Source: Niabella beijingensis
GTDB lineage: Bacteria; Bacteroidota; Bacteroidia; Chitinophagales; Chitinophagaceae
Assembly (NCBI RefSeq): GCF_020034665.1
Contig: NZ_JAIQDI010000001.1
Coordinates: forward strand, 744,001-808,000
Direction: 5' to 3'
Length of the DNA: 64,000 nucleotides
How positions within the stretch are numbered: position 1 is the stretch's first letter; each line of letters starts with the position of its first letter. The notes below the pieces were generated by a model. That model made no database searches and was not told where the DNA came from. It was given only the letters and a program-made list of their open reading frames with translations. Of the stretch, positions 9,577 through 18,148 are shown one piece after another. Both the position numbers and the translations under genes were made by a program.

Positions 9577-9659
9577 GCTGTATCAAAAGCCGGTTTATAA
9601 TGTCTTACGTTCTGTCCGGTCTGTCGGAACAGCAGCATCAGGAAGAGTTTTGATACAGC
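9577..9659. repeat. Inverted-repeat element, copy A (MITE-like)
   Basis: An 83-base element bounded by perfect 12-base inverted ends, GCTGTATCAAAA (9577-9588) and TTTTGATACAGC (9648-9659). The core CTGTATCAAAA is shared with the ends of a second element at 51989-52120, although the interiors differ. It fills the gap between ssb and the lipoprotein gene and could fold into a terminator-like hairpin for ssb. No target-site duplication is obvious. Confidence 0.7.
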
Positions 9660-9681
9660 CTCTTGTTAAATTGAGTTTAAC

Positions 9682-10101
9682 TTAGAATGGAAGATCGTCT
9701 GCAGCATCTTCATTGCCGCCTGCAGCCGGTATACTGCTGCTGCCGGTGTTATATCCGCCGTTCGCAACCGGCGCTCCGCCTTCTCCGCGGCCTCCCAGAA
9801 GCTGTACCTCGCGTACTCTTAATGATAAAACAGCGCCATTGGTTCCATCGGTGCGGGTAAAGCTGCGCACCTCAGGGTTGCCCTCCGCATAAACCTGTTT
9901 TCCTTTAGTAAGGTATTGAGATATCGCTGTACGATCGGTCCACCAGGCACAATCCACCCAGGTTGTTTTCTCCTGGTTATTGCCCTGGGCGTCACGGTAC
10001 CGTTCTGTATGGGCTACTGTAAAATTGATAACGCTTTTTCCGTTTACATTATTTACCACACAATCCTTACCCAGGTTCCCGATGATCTGCATCTTTAACA
10101 T
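9682..10101 (-). CDS. ssb: Single-stranded DNA-binding protein
   Basis: A 139-residue OB-fold protein that coats single-stranded DNA in replication and repair. MQIIGNLGKDC opens the OB fold, KTTWVDCAWW is the aromatic DNA-binding strand, and GKQVYAEGNPEV follows. After a glycine-rich linker (GGRGEGGAP... about 108-130) it ends in the acidic DDLPF tip that recruits partner proteins. The ATG at 10101 (MLKMQII) is chosen; an in-frame start at 10161 would add 20 residues with no family counterpart. It is divergent from mnmA. Confidence 0.95.
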   Translation of the reverse strand: MLKMQIIGNLGKDCVVNNVNGKSVINFTVAHTERYRDAQGNNQEKTTWVDCAWWTDRTAISQYLTKGKQVYAEGNPEVRSFTRTDGTNGAVLSLRVREVQLLGGRGEGGAPVANGGYNTGSSSIPAAGGNEDAADDLPF

Positions 10102-10292
10102 AGTGCTCAAATTTTGATTTATAAAATAATATAGCAAGATAATCTTTTCGGCCAGAATCACCTAAAATTTTACGGAATCATGATAATCGAAATACCTGCT
10201 GATTTACAACACATTACCATCGTTCACCCGCAAATAAAGCGCGGGTAAACAACCGCTCCTGACAGGCGTTCTGTAAATCTGAAATCTTAGTT

Positions 10293-10300
10293 TATCTTTG
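10293..10300 (+). promoter_or_regulatory. Promoter -7 box of mnmA
   Basis: TATCTTTG matches the Bacteroidota sigma consensus TAnnTTTG and lies 12 bases before the mnmA ATG. The expected upstream TTTG box is only weakly matched (TTCTG at 10269-10273). Confidence 0.6.
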
Positions 10301-10311
10301 CAGTTTATTAT

Positions 10312-11430
10312 ATGAGCAAGAAAGGAAAAGTTTTAGTGGCGATGAGCGGCGGCATCGACAGCACAGTGGCGGCGCTGATGCTGAACGACCAGGGCTATGA
10401 GGTGATCGGTATCACCATGAAAACATGGGATTACAGCGGCAGCGGCGGCGGTAAAAAAGAAACCGGCTGCTGTAATGTAGACAGTTTTAATGATGCCCGT
10501 ATGGCGGCTGTGCAGCACGGGTTTCCACATTTTATACTCGACATCCGGGAAGAGTTCGGCGATTTTGTGGTGAATGATTTTGTGGAGGAATACCTGGCAG
10601 GACGCACACCCAATCCCTGCGTGCTCTGCAATACACATATCAAATGGAGGGCTCTTTTAAAAAGAGCGGACGCCCTGGGCTGCGAATTCATCGCCACCGG
10701 CCACTATGCAAAAGTGCGGCAGCATGATAACGGCCGTTTTGTGATCAGCAAAGCAGTGGATCATACAAAGGATCAGAGCTATGTGCTGTGGGGGGTGGAC
10801 CAGGAGCTGCTGGCCCGTACCATTTTGCCCCTTGGCGGATTTCACAAAACCGAGATCCGTCAGATGGCACTGGACTATGGCTATCCTGAGCTGGCCAAAA
10901 AAAGCGAAAGCTATGAGATCTGTTTTGTACCGGATAATGATTACCGCGGTTTTCTGAAAAGGCGTGTGGACGGACTGGAAGCACGTGTGAACGGAGGTGA
11001 CTTCGTGGATAAGAGCGGAAAGATCCTGGGCAAACACAAAGGCTATCCTTTTTACACCATCGGGCAGCGGAAAGGGCTGGACATAGCCCTGGGCCGTCCT
11101 GTATTTGTTACAGAGATCAACCCTGAGAACAATACCGTTGTACTGGGAGATGAGGAAGACCTGGAAAAGGATGAAATGCTGGTAACGCGGATCAACTACA
11201 TAAAATATGACGCCATCACCCCGGGAATGGAAGCCACCACAAAGATCCGGTATAAGGACAGTGGTACCCTTTCCAATCTTTATACAGAAGGCAATGATAT
11301 AAAAGTATCTTTTTATCAGAACGCCAAAGGAATTGCGCCGGGGCAAAGCGCCGTGTTTTATGAAGGGGACGATGTCATCGGAGGCGGTATCATCCGTTCC
11401 GGAAAGAAACTTCTGTTCCCGTCCATCTAA
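10312..11430 (+). CDS. mnmA: tRNA-specific 2-thiouridylase
   Basis: A 372-residue enzyme that puts sulfur on U34 of the tRNAs for Lys, Glu and Gln using ATP and a persulfide relay. The PP-loop SGGIDSTVAA (12-21) binds ATP. The two catalytic cysteines are C103 in NPCVLCN and C204 in YEICFVPD. GHYAK and DQSYVLW are further family motifs, and the C-terminal beta-barrel (about 300-370) is complete. The family more often has SGGVDS; the isoleucine here is conservative. The next gene starts 25 bases after the stop, so both may be one transcript. Confidence 0.96.
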   Translation: MSKKGKVLVAMSGGIDSTVAALMLNDQGYEVIGITMKTWDYSGSGGGKKETGCCNVDSFNDARMAAVQHGFPHFILDIREEFGDFVVNDFVEEYLAGRTPNPCVLCNTHIKWRALLKRADALGCEFIATGHYAKVRQHDNGRFVISKAVDHTKDQSYVLWGVDQELLARTILPLGGFHKTEIRQMALDYGYPELAKKSESYEICFVPDNDYRGFLKRRVDGLEARVNGGDFVDKSGKILGKHKGYPFYTIGQRKGLDIALGRPVFVTEINPENNTVVLGDEEDLEKDEMLVTRINYIKYDAITPGMEATTKIRYKDSGTLSNLYTEGNDIKVSFYQNAKGIAPGQSAVFYEGDDVIGGGIIRSGKKLLFPSI

Positions 11431-11455
11431 TGTATCTTTACCATCAAAACAGTCA

Positions 11456-12235
11456 ATGAGAAAACGGTTTTATTTGCCCGTATTTATAGCTGCCCTGCTG
11501 CTTTTTTCCTGTGGAAACAGGAAGGATTCCTTTACTTCCGTTGCGCTGGCAAAGGATTACTTTCCGGTACAGGTGGGAAAGTATATTACCTACCGCGTTG
11601 ACTCCACGGTTTTTGTAAGAAGCGGAAGCCAGGTCGAGCTGCATTCGTACCAGGTAAAGCATAGCATTACCGGAACTGCTACAGACAATATGGGCCGGCT
11701 GACCTATATTGTAGAGCGGACCTTACGTAAAGCAGACGGGACGGGAAACTGGACCGGCAACGGCCGGTATTACATCACCCCGCTTGAGAACAGTGTGGAG
11801 GTGATCGAACATAACCTCCGGGTAATAAAGCTCGCCAACCCGATGTACACGGGCTTTGAATGGAAAGGCAACAGGTACCTGATCGCGCCGGACAGCGTGT
11901 CACAGGCTTCCCCCTACAGCGATCTTTACGACACGGAGGCCGATAATGATATGAATAAATGGGTATTTAAATATACCGGTTTCGGAAATGAGACCATCGA
12001 AGGCCAGCAGTATACTGATGTGTGTACGGTGCTTCAGGCAGACAATGTATTAAATATGCCCCCCAATGGTTCCAGTTACGGGTATAAAGCCGTTTCTTCG
12101 GAAAAATATGCAAGAAATATCGGGATGGTATACCGGGATCATCAGATTTACGATTTTCAGCCGCCCAATGTGGACAATCCCCAGGGTACCTATTCCGGTT
12201 TCGGTATCACCATGTGGATGATCGATCATAACTAG
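11456..12235 (+). CDS. Putative lipoprotein of unknown function
   Basis: A 259-residue protein starting MRKRFYLPVFIAALLLFSC: positive N-terminus, hydrophobic core and lipobox with C19 as the modified residue. The mature part is beta-rich (KYITYRVDSTVFV, SYQVKHSITGTATDN, RYYITPLENSVEV) and contains no recognised catalytic motif. The start at 11456 is preferred over upstream in-frame codons inside mnmA because it gives a proper signal peptide. It follows mnmA by 25 bases. An envelope-located protein is likely; function unknown. Confidence 0.75.
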   Translation: MRKRFYLPVFIAALLLFSCGNRKDSFTSVALAKDYFPVQVGKYITYRVDSTVFVRSGSQVELHSYQVKHSITGTATDNMGRLTYIVERTLRKADGTGNWTGNGRYYITPLENSVEVIEHNLRVIKLANPMYTGFEWKGNRYLIAPDSVSQASPYSDLYDTEADNDMNKWVFKYTGFGNETIEGQQYTDVCTVLQADNVLNMPPNGSSYGYKAVSSEKYARNIGMVYRDHQIYDFQPPNVDNPQGTYSGFGITMWMIDHN

Positions 12236-12319
12236 ATCACACACAACCCTCACCAGCCGGAGCCCTGCGGCCGGTGGATTTCCGGAACAACACCGGATTG
12301 ATTACGCAAATTGTACGCA

Positions 12320-12652
12320 ATGAAAAATTACATCTTCCTGCTCCTGGCCATCCTCTTCGAAACCATCGCTACCTCTATGCTTAAAACCTCTGAGCAATTC
12401 ACAAAGCCGGTGCCCAGCATCGTCACGATCCTTTGTTATGCGGGGGCATTTTATTTCCTGAGCCTTACATTAAAAACGATACCCGTTGGCATTGCCTACG
12501 CTATCTGGTCGGCAGTTGGCATCGTCCTTATTACCCTGGTGGGTATTTTTGTCTTCAAACAGGTACCGGACCTGCCCGCCATCATCGGACTGCTCCTGAT
12601 CATCGCCGGCGTGATCATCATCAATGTTTTTTCAAAAACATCTGCACACTGA
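12320..12652 (+). CDS. SMR-family multidrug efflux transporter (EmrE-like)
   Basis: A 110-residue, four-helix proton antiporter of the small multidrug resistance family. With the ATG at 12320 as start, the key residues fall at exactly the EmrE numbers: E14 (FETIATSM) for proton and drug binding, Y40, Y60 and W63 (AYAIWSAVG). GIVLITLVGI and the last helix LPAIIGLLLIIAGVIIINV complete the fold. An in-frame TTG at 12311 would add three residues and is rejected for that reason. It is a single gene, so it probably works as an antiparallel homodimer. Quaternary-cation or guanidinium export are both possible. Confidence 0.92.
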   Translation: MKNYIFLLLAILFETIATSMLKTSEQFTKPVPSIVTILCYAGAFYFLSLTLKTIPVGIAYAIWSAVGIVLITLVGIFVFKQVPDLPAIIGLLLIIAGVIIINVFSKTSAH

Positions 12653-12759
12653 CCCTCCGGCTGTTTTAAATCTGGACCTCTCAACAAAGAAACTCCGGAC
12701 TTTTTAACAAAGTTATGCCAGCTTTTTTGCCGGAACTTTGTCTTATAAAATTCGGAAAC

Positions 12760-13806
12760 ATGGTTATTTCAGACAATAAGGCCCCCGTACTGGTGACCGG
12801 GGGGAACGGGTTCTTGGGTATTCATTGTATTGCGCAGCTGCTGCAGCAGGGCTACACTGTAAGAACGACGATCCGGAACGCAGCCAGAAAAAAGGAGACA
12901 GCAGAAATGCTGAACAATGCAGGGATCACCGATCAGCACCGGTTGACCTTTGTGGAAGCCGATCTTATGGATGATGAAAACTGGCAGGCCGCTGTAACAG
13001 ATTGTACCTATGTGCTGCATGTGGCCTCCCCCATCTTCCTTCGTTTGCCAAAACAGGAGGATGAAATGATACGTCCGGCCGTGGAAGGTACGCTGCGGGT
13101 GTTGCGTGCCGCCCGCAATGCGGGTGTGAAGCGGGTTGTAATGACCTCTAATTTCGGAGCAGTGGGCTATAGCCATACCGACAGGAATACCCTGATCACA
13201 GAAGAAAGCTGGACCTCACCGGATCAAAAGGGATTGTCGGCCTACAACAGATCAAAAGTACTGGCAGAACACGCTGCCTGGGATTTTATAAAGAAGGAAG
13301 GCGGCAACCTTGAGTTATCCGTCATCAATCCGATGGCGATCTTTGGTCCGGCTTTTGGTCCCGCGCTTTCCAGCGGGTTTGAGCTTCTGAAAAAACTGAT
13401 GGATGGCACTATTAAAGCCATTCCCCGGATTGTTCTGGGTATTGTTGATGTACGTGACGTTGCGGATCTTCATATCCGCGCCATGACAGATCCGGCAGCA
13501 AAAGGACAGCGCTTTCTCGCGCTCGCCGGTGGTACGCTCTCCCTTCCGCAGATCGCAATGCTGTTAAAAAAAACATTTCCGGAAACAGCTTCCCGTATCT
13601 CCGGGCGGATCGCACCCGACTGGATGATCCGCCTGGCGGCCCTGTTCAATAAGCAGGCAAAGGCAATAGCCCCCCTGCTGGGTGTTTACCGGAATGCCAG
13701 CAATGAAAAGGCCCGCCGCCTGCTGGGATGGCGTCCCCGGAGCAATGAGGAGGCCGTCCTGGCCACAGCCGGCAGTCTGTTAAAATATCATTTTGCCAAT
13801 GCGTAA
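12760..13806 (+). CDS. NAD(P)-dependent extended SDR (dihydroflavonol-reductase-like)
   Basis: A 348-residue Rossmann-fold oxidoreductase of the extended SDR class. The nucleotide loop is VTGGNGFLG, the catalytic pair is in YNRSK (YxxxK), and VLHVASPIF and VINPMAIFGPA are typical of the dihydroflavonol-4-reductase/aldehyde-reductase group. An in-frame ATG at 12715 exists, but a promoter-like GAACTTTG at 12733-12740 lies inside that extension, so the ATG at 12760 (MVISDNKAP) is preferred. The substrate is likely a small aldehyde or ketone, by family only. Confidence 0.85.
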   Translation: MVISDNKAPVLVTGGNGFLGIHCIAQLLQQGYTVRTTIRNAARKKETAEMLNNAGITDQHRLTFVEADLMDDENWQAAVTDCTYVLHVASPIFLRLPKQEDEMIRPAVEGTLRVLRAARNAGVKRVVMTSNFGAVGYSHTDRNTLITEESWTSPDQKGLSAYNRSKVLAEHAAWDFIKKEGGNLELSVINPMAIFGPAFGPALSSGFELLKKLMDGTIKAIPRIVLGIVDVRDVADLHIRAMTDPAAKGQRFLALAGGTLSLPQIAMLLKKTFPETASRISGRIAPDWMIRLAALFNKQAKAIAPLLGVYRNASNEKARRLLGWRPRSNEEAVLATAGSLLKYHFANA

Positions 13807-13850
13807 ATTCGCAGGGAGTTTTTATAACAATCGTTTCTTAAACAAATACA

Positions 13851-14513
13851 ATGGGAATAAACATCATCTTAACCGGCGCTACCGGGATGGTAGGAGAAGG
13901 GGTATTGCTGGAGTGCCTCGCCCATCCGGCTGTGGACACCGTTCTTTGCATCAGCCGCAGACCGGTACAGCGAAAACATCCGAAACTGAAGGAATACCTG
14001 GTTCCTGATTTTTTGAACCTGCAGCCGGATGATCCCCGGCTGAAAGGATATGATGCCTGTTTTTTCTGTGCGGGGGTCAGCAGTGTGGGAATGAAGGAAG
14101 ACCGCTATCGCATCATGACCTATGATACCACACTTCATTTTGCAAAAGCCGTATTGCAGCAGAATCCGCAAATGGTATTCAATTATGTCAGTGGCCGGGG
14201 TACGGACAGTACCGAAAAAGGCCGGCTGATGTGGGCACGTGTAAAGGGGCAGACGGAAAATGCGCTGCTGCAGCTGCCTTTCAGAAACGTATACCTTTTC
14301 CGCCCGGCCTTTATGAAAGCCAGTCCCGGTCAGCAATTCCTTCCGTCGGCCTACAAATACCTCGGCTGGCTGTACCCGGTGCTCAAAACCCTGTTTCCCA
14401 AAAGTGTCAGCACCCTGCAACAGGTAGGCAGGGCCATGATCCGGACCGTACTGGAGACGCCGGACAAACCGGTACTGGAAGTAGCAGACATCAATGCTCT
14501 CGGAACACAATAA
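13851..14513 (+). CDS. NAD(P)H-binding epimerase-like protein
   Basis: A 220-residue single Rossmann-domain protein. The nucleotide loop is LTGATGMVGEG (8-18), followed by SRRP, which hints at NADPH use. FNYVSGRGTDS and MWARVKGQTE mark the position where SDRs carry Ser and YxxxK; here Tyr is replaced (WARVK), so classical SDR catalysis is doubtful. It resembles the short HTATIP2-like/oxidoreductase group. The MBL-fold gene follows 16 bases downstream and the SDR gene precedes it by 44 bases, so the genes from 12760 to 16452 may be one unit. Confidence 0.78.
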   Translation: MGINIILTGATGMVGEGVLLECLAHPAVDTVLCISRRPVQRKHPKLKEYLVPDFLNLQPDDPRLKGYDACFFCAGVSSVGMKEDRYRIMTYDTTLHFAKAVLQQNPQMVFNYVSGRGTDSTEKGRLMWARVKGQTENALLQLPFRNVYLFRPAFMKASPGQQFLPSAYKYLGWLYPVLKTLFPKSVSTLQQVGRAMIRTVLETPDKPVLEVADINALGTQ

Positions 14514-14529
14514 GCCTTCTCTTAAAGTT

Positions 14530-15657
14530 ATGAGACCATTCATTAAATTTATAAAACGTTTTATGATTGTTTTACTGAGCGTTTTGATAGTGCTCACGGT
14601 TATCACTTTTTTTTACATGCGGCAGCCGAAATTCGGGAAAGCCCCGTCCGGTGCGCGACTGGAGCGTATCAAAAAATCCCCGAACTACCGGGATGGGAAA
14701 TTTCAGAACATCCATTTTACGCCCACGCTTACAAAAGGGTATAGTATGTTCGGGGTGATAAAGGACCAGCTCTTTAAGACCTTTCCCAGAAGAAGACCTG
14801 TAGATTCCATCCCATCTGTAAAAACCGACCTGCTTCAGTTACCCGCCGACAGTAATCTGCTGGTCTGGTTCGGACACTCGTCCTACTTCATGCAGCTCAA
14901 TGGTAAACGTTTTCTCATCGACCCGGTGTTCAGCGGTAATGCCGCGCCCCTGCCCGGAACCGTGCGTTCGTTTAAAGGCAGTGATATTTATACCGCAGAG
15001 GATCTGCCCCCCATCGACTACCTGCTGATCTCCCACGATCATTATGATCATCTCGATTATGAAACGATTGTGGCCCTGCGTCCGAAGATCCGTTCGGTCA
15101 TCTGCGGCCTGGGTGTGGGTGCTCACTTTGAATACTGGGGGTTTGACACCAAAAACATCACGGAGATGGACTGGAATGAAACCGTACCGCTGGACAGTAA
15201 TATCACCCTTCACACTGCCGCTGCCCGGCATTTTTCCGGGCGGGGATTTACGCGCAACAATACCCTGTGGCTGTCGTTTATCCTGCAAACCCCTTCGCAG
15301 ACCATTTACCTGGGCGGAGACAGCGGATATGACACACATTTTGCCGAGATCGGCAACCGGTTTGATTCAATCGATTGGGCCATCCTGGAGAACGGCCAGT
15401 ACAATAAGGCCTGGCAGGCGATCCATATGCTGCCACCCGAAGTATTGCAGGCCGCGAAAGACCTGAAAGTCCGTCGCATCCTGCCGGTACATTCATCAAA
15501 GTTCACGCTCGCGCAGCACCCCTGGGATGAGCCGCTGAAGGAGCTCACCCGTTTAAACAGCACGCACCCGGTTCCGCTGATCACACCCCGTATCGGGGAG
15601 CCGGTCGTACTGGATCATCCTGTTTCCTTTCAGCCCTGGTGGGAAACGATTCAATAA
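14530..15657 (+). CDS. Membrane-anchored MBL-fold hydrolase (NAPE-PLD/UlaG-like)
   Basis: A 375-residue metallo-beta-lactamase-fold enzyme. Residues 9-29 form an N-terminal membrane helix. The metal motif HxHxDH is at H169, H171, D173 and H174 (SHDHYDHLDY), with FGHSSYFMQLNGKRFLIDP before it and GGDSGYDTHF after it. These stretches resemble the group related to N-acyl-phosphatidylethanolamine phospholipase D, so a lipid or phosphodiester substrate is plausible. The ATG at 14530 avoids overlap with the upstream gene; an in-frame ATG at 14494 would add 12 residues. It abuts the AraC regulator. Confidence 0.85.
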   Translation: MRPFIKFIKRFMIVLLSVLIVLTVITFFYMRQPKFGKAPSGARLERIKKSPNYRDGKFQNIHFTPTLTKGYSMFGVIKDQLFKTFPRRRPVDSIPSVKTDLLQLPADSNLLVWFGHSSYFMQLNGKRFLIDPVFSGNAAPLPGTVRSFKGSDIYTAEDLPPIDYLLISHDHYDHLDYETIVALRPKIRSVICGLGVGAHFEYWGFDTKNITEMDWNETVPLDSNITLHTAAARHFSGRGFTRNNTLWLSFILQTPSQTIYLGGDSGYDTHFAEIGNRFDSIDWAILENGQYNKAWQAIHMLPPEVLQAAKDLKVRRILPVHSSKFTLAQHPWDEPLKELTRLNSTHPVPLITPRIGEPVVLDHPVSFQPWWETIQ

Positions 15658-16452
15658 ATGTATATGAAGATAACCGAGATCACTTCCTGTTATATCGGCC
15701 CGGTCATTTCACCGGAACAGTTTATCCCGGAGCATTTCTTTTTATACCTGCAGAAAGGAACCGCCGAAGGATATGATGGTCACAAAAAACAGTATCTGAA
15801 AGCAGGCGAATGCTGCATGATAAAAAAGAACCGGCTTGCCCGCTACCGGAAGCAGAGCGAAGACAACCGCTTCGAAAAGATCGTCATAATATTTGATGAA
15901 CCGTTCCTGCGTTCCTTTTATGACAGGCATCACCCGCCGGCAGCCGGCATCAAATCAGACGATGCATTTGTTCCGCTGCCCCGGCACGAATGGATCCATA
16001 GTTTTATACGGTCGCTAAGTCCGTACTATGCAAATAACGGAAAAATAGAAGAACCGTTTTCATCCCTGAAACGAGAAGAACTGCTGCTGATCCTTTTAAA
16101 ACTAAAGCCCGGGCTCTCCGGCAGTTTATTCGATTTTGGCATTCCGCAAAAGATCGACCTGGAGGCCTATATGAACCGCAACTACCGGTTCAATGTAAGC
16201 ATGGAGCGCTTTGCATACCTCACCGGCCGTAGCCTTTCCGCATTTAAACGGGATTTCCGGGTCACATTCGGGGAAACACCCGGACGCTGGCTCCTGCGGA
16301 AACGCTTACAGGAAGCTTATTTTCTCATCCATGAAAAAAAAGAAAAGCCCAGTTCCATCTACCTGGATCTTGGTTTCGAAGACTTATCGCATTTTTCCTA
16401 TGCATTCAAAAAGGAATTCGGGCAGGCACCAACGGCGCCGGTCATTGAATGA
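15658..16452 (+). CDS. AraC-family transcriptional regulator
   Basis: A 264-residue regulator. The N-terminal part (1-150) is a cupin-like sensor of the group with a short EHFFLYLQKG segment. The C-terminal 100 residues form the two helix-turn-helix units: FAYLTGRSLSAFKRDFR, then TPGRWLLRKRLQEAYF and the family signature IYLDLGFEDLSHFSYAFKK. Its ATG follows the TAA of the MBL hydrolase with no gap, which suggests translational coupling and that the hydrolase or nearby oxidoreductases are its targets. The ligand is unknown. Confidence 0.88.
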   Translation: MYMKITEITSCYIGPVISPEQFIPEHFFLYLQKGTAEGYDGHKKQYLKAGECCMIKKNRLARYRKQSEDNRFEKIVIIFDEPFLRSFYDRHHPPAAGIKSDDAFVPLPRHEWIHSFIRSLSPYYANNGKIEEPFSSLKREELLLILLKLKPGLSGSLFDFGIPQKIDLEAYMNRNYRFNVSMERFAYLTGRSLSAFKRDFRVTFGETPGRWLLRKRLQEAYFLIHEKKEKPSSIYLDLGFEDLSHFSYAFKKEFGQAPTAPVIE

Positions 16453-16464
16453 TCCCGGAACGGC

Positions 16465-16497
16465 TGTTGGCTTTCTTTCCCTTATGTATTAATTTTG
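16465..16497 (+). promoter_or_regulatory. Bacteroidota-type promoter of the Nudix gene
   Basis: TGTTG (16465-16469), a 20-base spacer and TAATTTTG (16490-16497) fit the TTTG / TAnnTTTG pattern. The ATG is 27 bases further on. Confidence 0.6.
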
Positions 16498-16524
16498 AAA
16501 CCATCATTTTATTAATACAGGTAT

Positions 16525-16959
16525 ATGCAAATAAAACAATTACCCACAGCAGGCCTAGTGGTGGTAAAAGACGGTAAATTACTGCTCGCCTACAGCAATA
16601 ATAAAAAGGCCTGGTATCTGCCGGGAGGGAAAATCGAAACCGGTGAAACTGCGATCCGGTCGCTTCAGCGGGAAATAAAGGAAGAGCTGAACCTGAACAT
16701 CCCTGCAGATGAGCTGCGCTACTATGGCCATATAACGGCCCCTGCGTACGGAGAAGAAGGTACGGTTATAATGGAACAGGAATGTTTTTTATACACACTG
16801 AGCACTGATATTACACCCGGCAGGGAAATTGGAGCGGTCGCTTTTTTTAATGAAGCGGAATATGCAAAGCAGCCGGCACAGGTACCGGGCGTCCTGCAGC
16901 TTTTCGAACGCCTGAAAAAAGATCAGTTAATCCCTGCGGATATCCCGCAATCAGTTTAA
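16525..16959 (+). CDS. Nudix hydrolase
   Basis: A 144-residue nucleoside-diphosphate-linked hydrolase. The complete Nudix box is present: GGKIETGETAIRSLQREIKE continuing into EL, matching Gx5Ex7REUxEExxU. This magnesium-binding loop cleaves a diphosphate bond. The short size and the start VVVKDGKLLLAYSNNKKAWYLPGG resemble MutT-like house-cleaning enzymes, but the substrate cannot be read from sequence. It has its own promoter and is not clearly part of an operon. Confidence 0.9.
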   Translation: MQIKQLPTAGLVVVKDGKLLLAYSNNKKAWYLPGGKIETGETAIRSLQREIKEELNLNIPADELRYYGHITAPAYGEEGTVIMEQECFLYTLSTDITPGREIGAVAFFNEAEYAKQPAQVPGVLQLFERLKKDQLIPADIPQSV

Positions 16960-17024
16960 AAACAGGCACGGACCATCCGGAAAGCATTATTATTCCTATC
17001 TTACAGCAACAAAGAGATCCCGTT

Positions 17025-18101
17025 TTGAAACATCAGTTGTTCCTGTTTATCTGGTTGCTGGCGGCTGCCGGCCTGAAGGCTCAGCCGGATCCTTCCTACA
17101 AAGTGGTGGCTTATTATTCCGGCGACAGCGCCACGTTGCTGCAATACAACTTTAAAGGTATTACACACTTGATCTACGGGTTTGCCCACCTGGACAGTAC
17201 CGGGAAGCTGGCCGTATCCCGTTCAAAGGACACGGCCGTGCTGAAAGCATTTGAAACGGTAAAGCGCCGCTATCCTCATTTAAAAACCCTGATCGCTCTT
17301 GGCGGCTGGGGCGGCTGCCGGCCCTGTTCCGGAACATTTGGTCATTCCGACAGCACCGCTTTATTTGCCGCATCCGTCGTGCATTTTTTAGACAGGTTCC
17401 ATCTCGACGGCATTGACCTGGATTGGGAGTACCCGGCATTACCGGGTGTTCCCGGTCATCCTTTTGCCACGGAAGACCGGCCCAATTTTACGCGTCTTCT
17501 CCTCAATCTGCGGCAGCAGTTGGGAAAACAAAAACTGATAACCTTTGCAGCGGGAGGTTTTCAAAAATACCTGGATGAATCGGTGGAATGGACAAAGATC
17601 GCTGATGCGGTCAGCTTTGTAAACCTGATGACCTATGACCTGGTGCATGGATACTCCACACGGACCGGCCACCAGTCTCCGCTTTACTCCTCCCTGCCGG
17701 ATGAAGAGTCGGTAGACCGGTGTATCCGTTTTTTTAAGCAGCGGCAATTCCCTCTTCATAAGGTCATCATAGGTGTGCCTTTTTATATAAGAGCTTTCCA
17801 GGTAGATGATCCGGGAAATAATGGCCTGTTCCGGCCGGGAAAATTCGTCTATATGCGGGGCTACCGGCGCAACCTGGATTCATTGACCGCAGCCAACGGC
17901 TTTACCCGTTACTGGGACGACAGGGCAAAAGCGCCTTACTGGTTCCATCCCGGACGCAAACTCTTTATCACCGGGGATGATCCCCAGTCATTACGTTATA
18001 AAATGGACTATATCCGGCAACATCAACTGGGCGGTATCATGTTCTGGGAGTTGAATTATGATACGTTCCGGAACGGACTGTTGCAACAGGTATTATTCTG
18101 A
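17025..18101 (+). CDS. Secreted glycoside hydrolase family 18 (chitinase-type)
   Basis: A 358-residue enzyme with a Sec signal peptide (MKHQLFLFIWLLAAAGLKAQ, cut near 20). The GH18 signature is DGIDLDWEYP (128-137), with E135 as acid and D131/D133 completing DxxDxDxE. ALGGWGG (91-97), NLMTYDL and FWELNYD are the other barrel motifs. No carbohydrate-binding module or secretion tail is attached, so it is a compact catalytic barrel. The start codon is TTG at 17025; no in-frame ATG precedes it. Chitin or peptidoglycan-like GlcNAc polymers are the family substrates. Confidence 0.9.
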   Translation: MKHQLFLFIWLLAAAGLKAQPDPSYKVVAYYSGDSATLLQYNFKGITHLIYGFAHLDSTGKLAVSRSKDTAVLKAFETVKRRYPHLKTLIALGGWGGCRPCSGTFGHSDSTALFAASVVHFLDRFHLDGIDLDWEYPALPGVPGHPFATEDRPNFTRLLLNLRQQLGKQKLITFAAGGFQKYLDESVEWTKIADAVSFVNLMTYDLVHGYSTRTGHQSPLYSSLPDEESVDRCIRFFKQRQFPLHKVIIGVPFYIRAFQVDDPGNNGLFRPGKFVYMRGYRRNLDSLTAANGFTRYWDDRAKAPYWFHPGRKLFITGDDPQSLRYKMDYIRQHQLGGIMFWELNYDTFRNGLLQQVLF

Positions 18102-18148
18102 CTCCACCCCTGCTTCTTTTTCTTCAAAAAGGTCTTTGTTATAAGCCT

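Noticed and set aside
10226..10246. Hairpin ACCCGC / GCGGGT between ssb and mnmA
   Set aside because: Six-base stem with a nine-base loop in a divergent promoter region and no T-tract; too weak to name.
12251..12276. Hairpin CACC-GCCG / CGGC-GGTG after the lipoprotein gene
   Set aside because: No T-tract follows and one bulge is needed, so it is not called a terminator.
13851..14513. Classical SDR enzyme
   Set aside because: The Rossmann loop is present but the YxxxK pair is replaced by WARVK, so only a nucleotide-binding epimerase-like call is made.
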